Assembly (NCBI RefSeq): GCF_014647495.1
Contig: NZ_BMPH01000009.1
Location: forward strand, 1-64,000
DNA from: Glutamicibacter protophormiae
GTDB lineage: Bacteria; Actinomycetota; Actinomycetes; Actinomycetales; Micrococcaceae
DNA: 64,000 nucleotides
Direction of reading: 5' to 3'
Notes under the pieces: generated by a model
Told to the model about the DNA's origin: nothing
Seen by the model: the letters and a program-made list of their open reading frames with translations, nothing else
Databases searched by the model: none
Part shown: in pieces, positions 18,804-28,339 of the stretch
How positions within the stretch are numbered: position 1 is the stretch's first letter
How the letters are laid out: every line of letters starts with the position of its first letter
Made by a program: the position numbers and the translations under genes

Positions 18804-19142
18804 ATGACTCGACTTTTTGTCGTCAATGTCCTGCTGGGGATTCCCGGCGTCATATATTTCTGGCTGCTGCATATGTACATCAGCGAAGGGGCGATGATTT
18901 CATTTGGGGCATCGACCTTCGCCCGCAACGTCGAGGGGTTCTTCTCATCGAATCTCGTGCTTGGCCCGCCGCTGGCCATCGGCGCGATTGTGTGGATTCT
19001 GGTCAACGTCTACCTGGTTAACCGGCGCCAGCGCAGCGGCGCCTGTCAGAACGGCACCGGGAAGACCGCGCACTGGCTCGCCGCCTTCGGAGCGACAATG
19101 CTTCCACCGGCTTTGCTGCTCGCGGCGGCCGCGATCTTCTAA
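18804..19142 (+). CDS. Small membrane protein of unknown function
   Basis: This is a 112-residue protein with three predicted membrane helices (about residues 3-25, 45-70 and 85-110) and short loops. ATG 18804 has a good ribosome binding site (GGAGG, 18792-18796), whereas the upstream reading frame lacks coding character. A -10-like TAGACT lies near 18722. Two loop basic residues (VNRRQRS) suggest an inside-facing loop. I do not recognise the family. It is convergent with the carboxypeptidase gene (3 bases between stops). Confidence 0.65.
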   Translation: MTRLFVVNVLLGIPGVIYFWLLHMYISEGAMISFGASTFARNVEGFFSSNLVLGPPLAIGAIVWILVNVYLVNRRQRSGACQNGTGKTAHWLAAFGATMLPPALLLAAAAIF

Positions 19143-19145
19143 CCG

Positions 19146-20027
19146 CTACTTGGTGAAGCCGAAGCTCCAGTCCCGGTAGGGCGGCAGGAAACGCAGCACC
19201 ATCAGGTCGTCCTCGCGCAGCACCCCGGAGCCTTCGACCTTCTGGTTGTCCTTGTCGGCGGCTGGCCCGGCAGGCGTGGACGGCTCCGACCTCGGCTCGT
19301 TGCTCGGCTCGGCGCTCGGCTTGGCCGCCGGCGATGCCGCGGTGTCCCGCGAAGCCTCCTGCAGCATGCCGAAGTATTCCTCATAGGTCTCGGCGCCGGA
19401 GTCCTGCATGGCCTTGGCCTGCTCCTTGCCGATGTAGCGTACGTGCCACGGCTCGTACTTGTAGCCGGTGATTTCTTCCTTGCCCACCGGGTAGCGCACG
19501 ATCAGCCCGTAGTCGACCGCGTGCTCGGCGATCCATTGGCCGGCCGGTGTCTGTCCGAAGGCCTCCTTCAGCTCGGCGCGGCTGTTGGTATAGCCCAGGT
19601 CGGCGGCCAGGCCCAGCTGGTGCTCGCTGGTCCCCGGGCGGGCCGAGATCCGCTCCGCGTAGTCGGTGCCGTACTGCGCCTGGTACTGGTTGAACAAGGT
19701 GGCCTGGCGCTGGTAGGAACGGAAGGCGCTGAGCGCCTTGATGCTGTGGCCGGCGGCGCGCGCGTCCGCGACCAGGTCCTGAACCGCGTCGGCGGCCTGC
19801 TTGCGCAGCTGGAAGGAGGTGCCTGATACGGTGACCAGGTCCTTGGGGGTGTAATCCTCAGGAGAGAGCTTGGTGCTCGGGTTGATCAGCGCCAGCAGGC
19901 TCGAAGCGGACGTCAGCTCCGCGGCCTCGACGGCCGGGATGTTCTCGGGTGCGGCCACGGCGGCCGTTCCGGAGAGCACGAGCATTCCGGCGAGGACGGA
20001 GCTGGTCAGGGCTGATGCCAGGCGCAT
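19146..20027 (-). CDS. D-alanyl-D-alanine carboxypeptidase, VanY family (M15B)
   Basis: This 293-residue secreted enzyme trims the terminal D-Ala of peptidoglycan stem peptides. The signal peptide ends with AVAA. The M15 zinc motifs are present: [12 protein letters not shown] (SxHxxGxAxD, His and Asp ligands) and EPWHVRYIG (third His). Unusually, a long C-terminal tail follows residue about 215, with a Ser/Pro/Ala/Glu-rich linker ([16 protein letters not shown]) and a final conserved-looking segment, [16 protein letters not shown]. The start is ATG 20027 with GAGGGA upstream; longer frames run into the divergent dcd promoter. Confidence 0.9.
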   Translation of the reverse strand: MRLASALTSSVLAGMLVLSGTAAVAAPENIPAVEAAELTSASSLLALINPSTKLSPEDYTPKDLVTVSGTSFQLRKQAADAVQDLVADARAAGHSIKALSAFRSYQRQATLFNQYQAQYGTDYAERISARPGTSEHQLGLAADLGYTNSRAELKEAFGQTPAGQWIAEHAVDYGLIVRYPVGKEEITGYKYEPWHVRYIGKEQAKAMQDSGAETYEEYFGMLQEASRDTAASPAAKPSAEPSNEPRSEPSTPAGPAADKDNQKVEGSGVLREDDLMVLRFLPPYRDWSFGFTK

Positions 20028-20205
20028 GAATGAAATTCCCTCGGTGGTGCGGTGGGGACACAGCGTCCCGCTCCCAAGAATAGCCGGATTTTCTGGACAG
20101 CACATGGGAATCCGCCCACTCCAAACCCACCGGAAGCGCGAAGTGCGCCTACACATAGGCGCACGGTATTCACCGATGCGCCGCAGACACGATAAATTTA
20201 GAGGC

Positions 20206-20787
20206 GTGTTGTATTCAGATGGTGATATTCGCAGAGAAATTGAGTCCGGAGAGATCGGCTTGGAGCCGTTCAATGCCGAGATGATCCAGCCCGCCTCGGT
20301 GGACGTTCGAATCGACCGGTTCTTCCGGCTCTTCGACAACCACAAGTACGCGCACATCGACCCGGCGCAGGACCAGAGCGAACTGACCCGTCTGGTCGAG
20401 GTCGATCCCGAGGAGCCTTTCATCCTGCACCCCGGGGAATTTGTGCTCGGCTCCACCTATGAAGTGGTCACCCTCGGCAACTCCATCGCCGCGCGCCTGG
20501 AGGGCAAGAGCTCGCTGGGACGTCTGGGGCTGCTGACCCACTCGACCGCAGGCTTCATCGACCCGGGCTTCTCCGGCCATGTGACCCTGGAACTGTCGAA
20601 CATGGCCACCTTGCCGATCAAGCTGTGGCCCGGCTCCAAGATCGGCCAGCTGTGCTTCTTCAAGCTGACCAGCGAAACCGAGAACCCCTACGGTTCGGGT
20701 CCCTACGGCAACCGCTACCAGGGCCAGCGCGGCCCGACCGCATCGCGCAGCCACCTGAATTTCCACCGCACCATCATCGAGAACTAG
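20206..20787 (+). CDS. dcd: dCTP deaminase
   Basis: This 193-residue enzyme deaminates dCTP; actinobacterial members are often bifunctional (dCTP to dUMP). The hallmark sequences are present: [33 protein letters not shown] (contains the catalytic Glu in the LSNMAT region downstream and the nucleotide loop) and [17 protein letters not shown]. The N-terminus [11 protein letters not shown] aligns with the usual MLLSDRDI start only if GTG 20206 is used. AGAGG lies just 2 bases upstream and a -10-like GATAAA about 10 bases upstream, so the mRNA may be leaderless or nearly so. Convergent with an MFS gene, terminator in between. Confidence 0.93.
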   Translation: MLYSDGDIRREIESGEIGLEPFNAEMIQPASVDVRIDRFFRLFDNHKYAHIDPAQDQSELTRLVEVDPEEPFILHPGEFVLGSTYEVVTLGNSIAARLEGKSSLGRLGLLTHSTAGFIDPGFSGHVTLELSNMATLPIKLWPGSKIGQLCFFKLTSETENPYGSGPYGNRYQGQRGPTASRSHLNFHRTIIEN

Positions 20788-20810
20788 CGCCGGCGCGGCG
20801 CACTGCTCAT

Positions 20811-20841
20811 CGTCCCGGCAGCCCGAACGGCCGCCGGGACG
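20811..20841. terminator. Bidirectional terminator between dcd and the MFS gene
   Basis: A 9-bp perfect GC stem (20811-20819 with 20833-20841) stands in the 60-base convergent gap. Confidence 0.6.
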
Positions 20842-20847
20842 ACGCGG

Positions 20848-22185
20848 TTAAGCCGCGGCGTCGCTGGCGGTCTTCTGCGGCGCGCGGATCGGAAGCAGCA
20901 GGGCCAGCCCGGCCGCCAAGACCACCAGGATGCCAAGGATGCCGTAGCGCTGGGCCTGGCCGGCGGCCACCAACGGCGTGGCGATCGCGATGGCCGCGCC
21001 GAACAGCGCCGGCGCCAGGAAGGACACCGCGCGTCCGGTGGTGGCGTACAGGCCGAACATCTCGCCCTCGCGGCCGGCGGGGATCAACCGGGCCAGGTAG
21101 GAGCGGGCGGCGGCCTGGGCCGGTCCGACGAACAGGCACAGCAGCAGGCCGAAGATCCAGAAGCCGGCGGCGGCTGGGGAGAAGAACACCCCGGCCCCGG
21201 CCAGCAGCAGGCCCACCAGGGATCCGGTGATCACTGCCTTGGGGCCGATGGCGTCGTCCAGGCGCCCGCCGATGATCGCGCCGATCGCTGCCACCACGTT
21301 GCCCACGATGGCGAAGATGATGACCTCGCTCAACTCGAATCCGAAGGTGCCGGCGGCGATCACGCCGCCGAAGGTGAAGATCGCCGCCAGTCCGTCGCGG
21401 AACACCGCCGAGGAGAGCAGGAAGAAAATCAGGTTCTTGTCCTCGCGCCACAGGCTCGCGATATGCCGGAACAGCACCGCGTAGGAGCTGCGCAGCGGGA
21501 TCCTGGTACCCGACGCGGCGGGGGATTCGGGGATGACGAAGAACAGCGGCAGCGCGAACACCAGGCACCAGAGCGCGGAGAACACCGCGACCAGCCTCAG
21601 GTTCAGGGAGTTCTCGGTGGAGGCACCGGGCCATGGGAAAACCGGTTCCACGAAGCCGAAGAGCACCAGTGCCAACGCCAGGATGCCGCCCACGTAGCCC
21701 ATGCCCCAGCCGAAACCCGAGACCTTGCCGACCGTGGCCGGGGTGGAGATCTGGTTGAGCACCGCGTTGTAGTTCACCCCGGCGAACTCGCTGGCGACCG
21801 ACATCGCCGCGATGAGCAGCGCGCCGAACCACAAAAATCCGGGATCCGGGTAGACGAAGAAGCCGGCGGCGCAGATGAGCACCAGCAGGACGGTGTTGAC
21901 CATGATCCACAATTTGCGGCGCCCGGCGGCATCCGCGCGCATGCCGGTGACCGGCACCAGCAGGGCGATGAGCACCCCGCCGATGGCCAGCGCCTGCGAG
22001 AGCACGAGCGAGGCGTGGTCCTGGTCGCCGAACAGCTCGCTGGTCAGGTACACGGTGAACACGAAGGTGATCATCACCGCGTTGATCGCGGCCTGGCCCC
22101 AATCCCAGCTGGCCCACGCCCAGGTGTACTTGGTCAGCCATTTCTCTGCTCGTGGAACCGCCTGCGCCCGCTGATTGAAACTCAT
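20848..22185 (-). CDS. MFS transporter, UMF1 / Atg22-like type
   Basis: This 445-residue permease has about 12 hydrophobic segments. The opening KYTWAWASWDWGQAAINAVMITFVFTVYL, the YFVYPDPG-like and FAGVNYNAVLNQI segments and the REDKNLIFFLLSSAVFRDGLAAIF segment match the UMF1 (Vps/Atg22-like) group of the major facilitator superfamily. The substrate is unknown. ATG 22185 has no clear ribosome binding site; a TACTAT -10-like box lies ten bases upstream, so the transcript may be leaderless. It is divergent from the Mrp operon. Confidence 0.85.
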   Translation of the reverse strand: MSFNQRAQAVPRAEKWLTKYTWAWASWDWGQAAINAVMITFVFTVYLTSELFGDQDHASLVLSQALAIGGVLIALLVPVTGMRADAAGRRKLWIMVNTVLLVLICAAGFFVYPDPGFLWFGALLIAAMSVASEFAGVNYNAVLNQISTPATVGKVSGFGWGMGYVGGILALALVLFGFVEPVFPWPGASTENSLNLRLVAVFSALWCLVFALPLFFVIPESPAASGTRIPLRSSYAVLFRHIASLWREDKNLIFFLLSSAVFRDGLAAIFTFGGVIAAGTFGFELSEVIIFAIVGNVVAAIGAIIGGRLDDAIGPKAVITGSLVGLLLAGAGVFFSPAAAGFWIFGLLLCLFVGPAQAAARSYLARLIPAGREGEMFGLYATTGRAVSFLAPALFGAAIAIATPLVAAGQAQRYGILGILVVLAAGLALLLPIRAPQKTASDAAA

Positions 22186-22322
22186 GCTCGCATAGTACCC
22201 GTTTGCGGTAATCAGCAGGTGAATTCGCGGGATTCCACGGGGCGGCGGCGGGCTGCAGCGCATTCGAGGGCTCGGGCCCGGTGGCCGCAGATTATGGCAT
22301 GGAAACGCGCTGACATGAAGAA

Positions 22323-22346
22323 AGTCTGCGTGCAGACTGATAAAAT
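22323..22346 (+). promoter_or_regulatory. Palindrome AGTCTGC-GT-GCAGACT next to a -10-like box, upstream of the Mrp operon
   Basis: A perfect 7+7 bp inverted repeat (22323-22338) abuts GATAAAAT (22339-22346), which resembles a -10 element. It lies about 70 bases before the mrpA start and could be an operator. No matching -35 box at good spacing is visible. Confidence 0.4.
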
Positions 22347-22410
22347 CGCAAGTGCCGGCTATTTTTTGGTCGTCGAACTCTGCCCCATTTCCAGTCGACA
22401 GAGGAGACGC

Positions 22411-25386
22411 GTGCTCATCATTCTCAGTGCACTGTTTGCCACAGCACTGCTGTGCCCACTTCTTTTCCGGGTGCTGAAGCGAAACGCGTTCTACGTTGTC
22501 GCGGTGGTCCCCGCCATGGGATTCATCTGGCTGCTCACCAAGCTGCCCGCGGTGCTGGCCTCCGACCAGTCGCTGGCTTCCGGAGCCCCGAACGCCCCGC
22601 CGTCGATCAGCATCGACTGGATCCCCGGGCTGAACATCGGGCTGAACTTCCGCATGGACACCCTGTCCGCCACGATCCTGCTGCTGATCCTGGGTGTCGG
22701 CGCCCTGGTGCTGTTCTACTGCGCACGCTACTTCAAGAACGACGATCCGCAGATCGGCGGCTTCGCGGCCAAGATGGTCGCGTTCGCCGGAGCGATGACC
22801 GGCCTGGTCACCGCGGACGACGTGATCGTCATGTTCATCTTCTGGGAAATCACCAGTGTGCTGTCGTACCTGCTGATCGGCTTCAGCCAGGCCCTGATCA
22901 CCGCGCGCCGCTCGGCCATGACCGCGCTGATCATCACGACCTTTGGCGGCCTGGTGATGCTCGCCGGCATCCTGATGCTCGGCGCCAGCGCCGGCAGCTA
23001 CCAGCTTTCCGAGATCCTCGCGGCCTCCGGGCAGCTGGTCGAGCTCGGCGCCTCCACCGATGTGGCGGTCGCGCTGATCATCGTCGGCGCGCTGTCCAAG
23101 TCCGCGCTGGTGCCCTTCCACTTCTGGCTGCCCGGGGCCATGGCCGCACCCACCCCGGTGTCCGCCTACCTGCACGCCGCGGCGATGGTGAAGGCCGGCG
23201 TCTACCTGATTGCGCGTCTGGCCCCCGGATTCGCCGAGACCAGCCTGTGGGTGCCGATGACCGTCGGCATCGGCCTGGCCACCATGCTCATCGGCGGGTT
23301 CCGCGCGTTGAAGCAGTACGACCTGAAGCTGATCCTGGCCTTCGGCACCGTCTCCCAGCTGGGTTTCATCATCGCCATCTTCGGCCTGGGCACCCCGGAC
23401 GCCGCCTTCGCTGCGCTGGCGCTGACCTTGGCCCACGGCCTGTTCAAGGCCACCTTGTTCCTGTCGGTGGGCATCATCGACCACAACACCGGTACCCGCG
23501 ATATCCGCAAGCTCACCGGGCTGCGCCGCGCCATGCCGATCCTGACTACCGCCGCGGGCATCGCCGCGGCTTCCATGGCCGGGCTGCCGCTGCTGCTCGG
23601 CTTCGTGGCGAAGGAAGCGGTCTACGAGTCGGCGCTGCACCTGGACGCAGCGTGGGGCCCGTTCGCGTTGGCCGCCATGGTGCTGGGCGCCGCGCTGACC
23701 ATGGCCTACTCGCTGCGTTTCTTCTTCGGCGCGTTCGGCGTGAAGAAGTACAAGGTGGACCCGCTGGCCTGCAAGCCGCCGACGCTGATCTTCCTGACCC
23801 CGCTGCTGGTGCTGAGCACCCTGACCCTGGTGTTCGGGCTGTTCCCGTACCCGGTGGAGCTGCTGTCCAAGCATTGGTCCGAAGCGCAGGGCGGAGCCCC
23901 GGACATGCACCTGGCGGCCTTCGCCGGATTCAACGCGGCCCTGGGCCTGAGCGCGATCTCTGTGGGGGTGGGCCTGTTCTTCTACTGGATCCGCCGCCGC
24001 ACCGACACCGGCGCTCCGCTGCGCCGCATGGTCACCTCCGCCGAGGAGCTGTACCGCATGTCGGTGAACGTGCTGGACATGGCCGCCATCTGGATCACCG
24101 GCCGCACCCAGCGCGGTTCGCTGTCCTTCTACCTGGGCGTGATCCTGTCCGTGGTGCTGATCCTGCCGCTGGGCATCGCACTGGCCGTGGAAACCCCGTG
24201 GCCGTCCAACTGGGTGGTCGCTGACCACCCGGCGCAGATCATCATCGGCGCGATCATCATCGCCGGCTGCGTCATCTCGATCGCCGCGCCCAAGCGCTTC
24301 ATGGCCGTGCTGATGGTCTCGGTCACCGGCTACGGCATGGTGGCGATCTTCGCGCTGCAGGGCGCCCCGGACCTCGCGCTGACCCAGCTGCTGGTGGAGA
24401 CCATCGTGCTGGTCTCCTTCGTGCTGGCGCTGCGCGCGCTGCCCAAGCGCCTGTGGGTGGGGCTGACCCGCATCAAGTGGGGCCGGGCGCTGCTGGCGAT
24501 CGCGCTGGCGGTCATGGTCGTATACATTGCGATCGCGATGATGGCCTCCCGCGAACAGGCCCCGATCTCCCTGCAATGGCCGGAGCTGGCCTATTACGAG
24601 GGCTTCGGCAAGAACATCGTCAACGTGGCGCTGGTGGACATGCGCGTGTGGGACACCTTCGGTGAAATCACCGTGCTGGCCGCCGCGGCCACCGGCGTGG
24701 CCTCGCTGATCTTCGCCGGCCGCGGCTTCGGCCGGCGGGTGCGCGCCCACCAGGTGGCCCCGGGCAGCATCGACTCGGGCTCCGAAGCCATGGGCGCCAC
24801 GGCGGAGAAGGAAGTGGAGCTGCGCATCGCCCGGCGCTTCGCCGTCAGCTCCAACCAGGACTGGCTGATGGCCGGGAACACGCTGGTGGCCGAGCGCCGC
24901 TCCATCATCTTCGAAGTGGTCACCCGCCTGATGTTCCACACGGTGCTGATCATGTCCGTGTACACCCTGCTGGCCGGGCACAACACCCCCGGCGGCGGCT
25001 TCGCCGGCGGCCTGATCGCGGGCCTGGCGCTGACCATCCGCTACCTGGCCGGCGGGCGCATCGAGCTGTCCGAGTCAATGCGCATCGCCCCGGGCATGCT
25101 GATCGGCGGCGGCATCGCGTTGGCCGGGCTGTCGGGCATCATGCCGCTGTTTGCCGGGGACGAGATTTTCACCACCTACGCGTGGGAGTTCTGGCTGCCG
25201 GTCTTCGGCGAGCACAAGTTCGTGACCTCCACGATCTTCGACATCGGCGTGTACCTGGTGGTGCTCGGCCTGGTGCAGGACGTGCTGCGCTCCCTGGGCA
25301 GCGAGATCGACCTGCTGTCCGAGGGCCGCAGTCCCATTGAACAACATGACACGATCCAAGCCTCGCAGACGGGAGTCGGACGATGA
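22411..25386 (+). CDS. mrpA: Mrp-type Na+/H+ antiporter, subunit A fused with subunit B
   Basis: This 991-residue membrane protein is the largest Mrp subunit. The first about 500 residues are the NuoL/M-like proton channel (DDVIVMFIFWEITSVLSYLLIGF, the Lys-containing LSKSALVPFHFWLPGAMAAPTPVSAYLHAA). Then comes the MrpA C-terminal domain (LQGAPDLALTQLLVETIVLVSF) and, from about residue 830, an MrpB domain (GHNTPGGGFAGGLIAGLALTIRYLAGG). The MrpAB fusion is common in actinobacteria. GTG 22411 is set by GAGGAGA (22401-22407). It heads a tightly coupled operon mrpA-C-D-E-F-G that exchanges Na+ (or K+) for protons and supports pH and salt homeostasis. Confidence 0.95.
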   Translation: MLIILSALFATALLCPLLFRVLKRNAFYVVAVVPAMGFIWLLTKLPAVLASDQSLASGAPNAPPSISIDWIPGLNIGLNFRMDTLSATILLLILGVGALVLFYCARYFKNDDPQIGGFAAKMVAFAGAMTGLVTADDVIVMFIFWEITSVLSYLLIGFSQALITARRSAMTALIITTFGGLVMLAGILMLGASAGSYQLSEILAASGQLVELGASTDVAVALIIVGALSKSALVPFHFWLPGAMAAPTPVSAYLHAAAMVKAGVYLIARLAPGFAETSLWVPMTVGIGLATMLIGGFRALKQYDLKLILAFGTVSQLGFIIAIFGLGTPDAAFAALALTLAHGLFKATLFLSVGIIDHNTGTRDIRKLTGLRRAMPILTTAAGIAAASMAGLPLLLGFVAKEAVYESALHLDAAWGPFALAAMVLGAALTMAYSLRFFFGAFGVKKYKVDPLACKPPTLIFLTPLLVLSTLTLVFGLFPYPVELLSKHWSEAQGGAPDMHLAAFAGFNAALGLSAISVGVGLFFYWIRRRTDTGAPLRRMVTSAEELYRMSVNVLDMAAIWITGRTQRGSLSFYLGVILSVVLILPLGIALAVETPWPSNWVVADHPAQIIIGAIIIAGCVISIAAPKRFMAVLMVSVTGYGMVAIFALQGAPDLALTQLLVETIVLVSFVLALRALPKRLWVGLTRIKWGRALLAIALAVMVVYIAIAMMASREQAPISLQWPELAYYEGFGKNIVNVALVDMRVWDTFGEITVLAAAATGVASLIFAGRGFGRRVRAHQVAPGSIDSGSEAMGATAEKEVELRIARRFAVSSNQDWLMAGNTLVAERRSIIFEVVTRLMFHTVLIMSVYTLLAGHNTPGGGFAGGLIAGLALTIRYLAGGRIELSESMRIAPGMLIGGGIALAGLSGIMPLFAGDEIFTTYAWEFWLPVFGEHKFVTSTIFDIGVYLVVLGLVQDVLRSLGSEIDLLSEGRSPIEQHDTIQASQTGVGR

Positions 25387-25832
25387 GCGTGAACATCACC
25401 TTCCTGGTCATCACCGGGGTCCTGCTGGCCACCGGGTTCTATCTGGTGCTCGAACGTACCCTGACCCGCGTGCTGCTGGGCATCATGCTGCTGGGCAACG
25501 GCGTGAACCTGCTGATCTTGAGTTCCGGTGGGCGCAAGGGCGCCGCGCCGTTGTTCAGGCCGGACCTGCCGGCGGACCAGTACTCCGACCCGCTCCCGCA
25601 GGCCCTGATCCTGACCGCCATCGTCATCACCTTCGCGGTGACTGCGTTCCTGCTCGCCATGATCTACCGCTCCTGGACGCTGACGAGCGCCGACGTGCTG
25701 GCCGACGACACCGAAGACATCAAAGTGTCGCAGTCCACCGCCTATGACGAGGAAGAGGATTCGCCGGTGGCCGAGGACACGACAGAATTCGTCGATGAAG
25801 AAGGCCGACCGATTCGCGAGGGGGAAGAGTGA
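25383..25832 (+). CDS. mrpC: Mrp antiporter subunit C (NuoK-like)
   Basis: This 149-residue protein has three membrane helices and the NuoK/MrpC signature (RVLLGIMLLGNGVNLLILSSGG; DPLPQALILTAIVITFAVTAFLLAM). The acidic C-terminal tail (about residues 110-149) is longer than in Bacillus MrpC. It is coupled to mrpA by an ATGA overlap and to mrpD by a GTGA overlap. Confidence 0.95.
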   Translation: MSVNITFLVITGVLLATGFYLVLERTLTRVLLGIMLLGNGVNLLILSSGGRKGAAPLFRPDLPADQYSDPLPQALILTAIVITFAVTAFLLAMIYRSWTLTSADVLADDTEDIKVSQSTAYDEEEDSPVAEDTTEFVDEEGRPIREGEE

Positions 25833-27430
25833 ATTTCCTGGATCTTGCTCCGCTGGCGGTGGTGCTGCCGATCTTCGGAGCCGGCGCGGCCTTCCTGGTC
25901 CGCCGCCGCATCAAGCTGCAGCGCCTGATCACCATCGGCATCCTGTGCGTGACCCTGGTGCTGGAGGCCGGCATGCTGGCCGCGGTGTGGGGCGGGGAAA
26001 GCTATGCGGTGCACATCGGCGGCTGGCAGTCGCCGTGGGGCATCTCGCTGATGGTCGACGGCTTCAGCGCGTTCATGCTGCTGATTTCCACCGTGGTGTC
26101 GCTGGCGGTGCTGTTCTACGCCACCAGCCAGGGCCTGGCCGACGGGGACGAGCCCGGGCCGGTGTCCGTGTTCCACCCGGCCTACCTGATCCTGCTGGCC
26201 GGCGTGTCCAACGCCTTCCTGGCCGCCGACCTGTTCAACCTGTATGTCGGGTTCGAGATCCTGCTGACCGCCAGCTACGTGCTGCTGACCCTGGGCGCCA
26301 CGGCCGAGCGCATCCGCGCCGGCACCACCTACGTGGTGGTTTCCGTGGTTTCCTCGGTGATCTTCCTGATGGGCATCGCGATGACCTACGCGGCCACCGG
26401 CACCGTGAACATGGCCGACCTGGCCGTGAAGCTGCCGCAGCTGGACACGGGCCCGCAGCTGATCCTGCACGTGCTGCTGCTGATCGCCTTCGGCATCAAG
26501 GCCGCGGTCTTCCCGCTGTCGCTGTGGCTGCCGGACTCCTACCCGACGGCCCCGGCGCCGGTCACCGCGGTGTTCGCCGGCCTGCTGACCAAGGTGGGTG
26601 TGTACGCGATCGTGCGCACCGAGACGCTGCTGTTCCCCGGGGGCGCGGTGAACGCCGGGCTGCTGGTGGTCGCGGCGCTGACCATGGTCATCGGAATCCT
26701 CGGCGCGATCGCGCAGACCGACTTCAAACGCATGCTTTCCTTCACGCTGACCAGCCACATCGGCTACCTGATCTTCGGGGTGGCCGTTGGCGGCGAGCTG
26801 GCCATTGCGGCGACCATCTACTACGTGGGCCACCACATCATCGTGCAGACCTCGCTGTTCATGGTGGCGGGACTGATCGAACGCCGGGCCGGCAGCGCGA
26901 ACGTGACCCGGCTGGGCTCGCTGGCCAAGCTGTCGCCGGCGCTGTCGCTGCTGTTCTTCATCCCGGCCATCAATCTCGGCGGCATCCCGCCGTTCTCCGG
27001 CTTCCTGGGCAAGTTCGGGCTGCTGCACGCCGCCGCGCAAGACGCGGACGCGCTGACCTGGGTGGTGATCGGTGCCGGCCTGCTGACCAGCCTGTTGACG
27101 CTGCTGGCGATCATCCGCGTGTGGGCGCGCATGTTCTGGCGCCGTGCGGCCGACGCCGAGATCCCCAACCCGGAACTGGTGGACGAGGCCGCGAAGGTAG
27201 CGGACCAGACCGCCGCCGGCGGAGCGCAGGCACCGCATCTGGGCCTGAAGCTGGCCCGAGAGCTCGAAGCCGCCGCGCTGCCGTGGGGCATGCGCTACGC
27301 CACCGGGTCGCTGGTGGTGGCTGGCATCGCGCTGACGGTGTTCGCTGGGCCGATCTTCGAGTTCTGCCAGCGGGTGGCAGCGCAGCTGATTGCCCATGAA
27401 CCGTACATCAACGCCATCCTGAACTACTGA
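25829..27430 (+). CDS. mrpD: Mrp antiporter subunit D (NuoN/M-like)
   Basis: This 533-residue protein has about 14 hydrophobic segments. It is homologous to the antiporter-like subunits of complex I, with FNLYVGFEILLTASYVLLTLG (key Glu) and AFGIKAAVFPLSLWLPDSYPTAPAPVTAVFAGLLTKVGVYA (key Lys). It pumps protons within the Mrp complex together with subunit A. The GTG start overlaps the mrpC stop, so translation is coupled. Confidence 0.95.
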   Translation: MNFLDLAPLAVVLPIFGAGAAFLVRRRIKLQRLITIGILCVTLVLEAGMLAAVWGGESYAVHIGGWQSPWGISLMVDGFSAFMLLISTVVSLAVLFYATSQGLADGDEPGPVSVFHPAYLILLAGVSNAFLAADLFNLYVGFEILLTASYVLLTLGATAERIRAGTTYVVVSVVSSVIFLMGIAMTYAATGTVNMADLAVKLPQLDTGPQLILHVLLLIAFGIKAAVFPLSLWLPDSYPTAPAPVTAVFAGLLTKVGVYAIVRTETLLFPGGAVNAGLLVVAALTMVIGILGAIAQTDFKRMLSFTLTSHIGYLIFGVAVGGELAIAATIYYVGHHIIVQTSLFMVAGLIERRAGSANVTRLGSLAKLSPALSLLFFIPAINLGGIPPFSGFLGKFGLLHAAAQDADALTWVVIGAGLLTSLLTLLAIIRVWARMFWRRAADAEIPNPELVDEAAKVADQTAAGGAQAPHLGLKLARELEAAALPWGMRYATGSLVVAGIALTVFAGPIFEFCQRVAAQLIAHEPYINAILNY

Positions 27431-27443
27431 GCGGAGGGAAAGC

Positions 27444-28076
27444 ATGCCGAACAAGAACCTCGCCCCGCGCGACCAGCGCATCGACGACGCGCTGGACACC
27501 GCCGGCGTCCGCCACCGCGCCACGCTCAAGCAGGAATGGCCGTTGCTGCTGTTGCTGGTGTTCGTCTGGGGAGCGCTCTGGCAGGATTTCTCCCCGGGAA
27601 ACCTGCTCTTCGGGGCGATCATCGCCCTGGTCATCGTCAACTTGTTCCCGCTGCCTCCGGTGGTGCTCTCCGGGCGGTTGAACCTCTGGTACTGCGTCAA
27701 GCTGTTCGCGTGGTTCCTGGGCCAGGTCATCGCGGCCAGCGTGCACGTGGCTTGGCTGGCGGTGGTGCGGGGCAAGCAGACCCGCAGCTCGGTCATCGCC
27801 GTGCCGCTGCGCACCGACTCGGACTTGATCGTGATGACCGTGGGACACGTGCTGACGCTGATTCCAGGGTCCTTCGTGCTGGACGTGGACCGCAGCTCCT
27901 CGACCCTGTACCTGCATTACATCGACGTCGACTCCGCACGTGAGGTCGAGAAGGCGCGGGAGAACATCCGCGACATCGAACGCCGCCTGATCATGGCGAT
28001 CGGCAGCCAGGACGAGTACGAGGCGATCAAAAACGAATGCAGCCCCCGGGTGAGAAGGAAGAAGGAGCAGCCATGA
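27444..28076 (+). CDS. mrpE: Mrp antiporter subunit E
   Basis: This 210-residue protein has an N-terminal extension of about 35 residues before the first membrane helices (WPLLLLLVFVWGALWQDFSPGNLLFGAIIALVIVNLFPLPP) and a C-terminal cytoplasmic domain with VGHVLTLIPGSFVLDVD and LYLHYIDVD, as in MrpE. AGCGGAGGGAAAGC upstream provides the ribosome binding site. Its stop overlaps the mrpF start (ATGA). Confidence 0.93.
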   Translation: MPNKNLAPRDQRIDDALDTAGVRHRATLKQEWPLLLLLVFVWGALWQDFSPGNLLFGAIIALVIVNLFPLPPVVLSGRLNLWYCVKLFAWFLGQVIAASVHVAWLAVVRGKQTRSSVIAVPLRTDSDLIVMTVGHVLTLIPGSFVLDVDRSSSTLYLHYIDVDSAREVEKARENIRDIERRLIMAIGSQDEYEAIKNECSPRVRRKKEQP

Positions 28077-28339
28077 TCGAAGTTGTCATCTGGATCTGCG
28101 GCAGCCTGCTGGCCTTGGGCGGCATCGCCTGCTTGATCCGCGTCGTCAAGGGCCCCTCGATCCTGGACCGGGTGCTGGCGTTGGATGTGATGCTGCTGAT
28201 TATTTCCGCAGCCCTGTGCCTGGAGATGGCGCTAAACCGGCACACCGACTACCTGTTGTTCGTGGTGGCCGCCTGCACCCTCGGATTCATCGGATCGGTG
28301 ACCGTCTCGCGCTATGTGTCGGATCAGAGGAATGCATAA
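28073..28339 (+). CDS. mrpF: Mrp antiporter subunit F
   Basis: This is an 88-residue protein with three membrane helices and the MrpF core RVVKGPSILDRVLALDVMLL. ATG 28073 lies in an ATGA overlap with mrpE and AAGGAGCAGCC is upstream; the longer frame from 28037 only reads back through mrpE. The stop codon shares one base with the mrpG start. Confidence 0.93.
   Translation: MIEVVIWICGSLLALGGIACLIRVVKGPSILDRVLALDVMLLIISAALCLEMALNRHTDYLLFVVAACTLGFIGSVTVSRYVSDQRNA

Noticed and set aside
21463-22410. Upstream extension of mrpA by about 316 codons
   Set aside because: It runs antisense to the UMF1 MFS gene; the GTG at 22411 with GAGGAGA and the MrpA N-terminus decide the start.
20848-24981. Very long minus-strand open frame (about 1377 codons) covering the MFS gene and the antisense of mrpA
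   Set aside because: Only the 20848-22185 part has the MFS sequence. The rest is antisense to a clear MrpA and is His/Gln/Arg-rich low-complexity sequence, typical of antisense frames in high-GC DNA.
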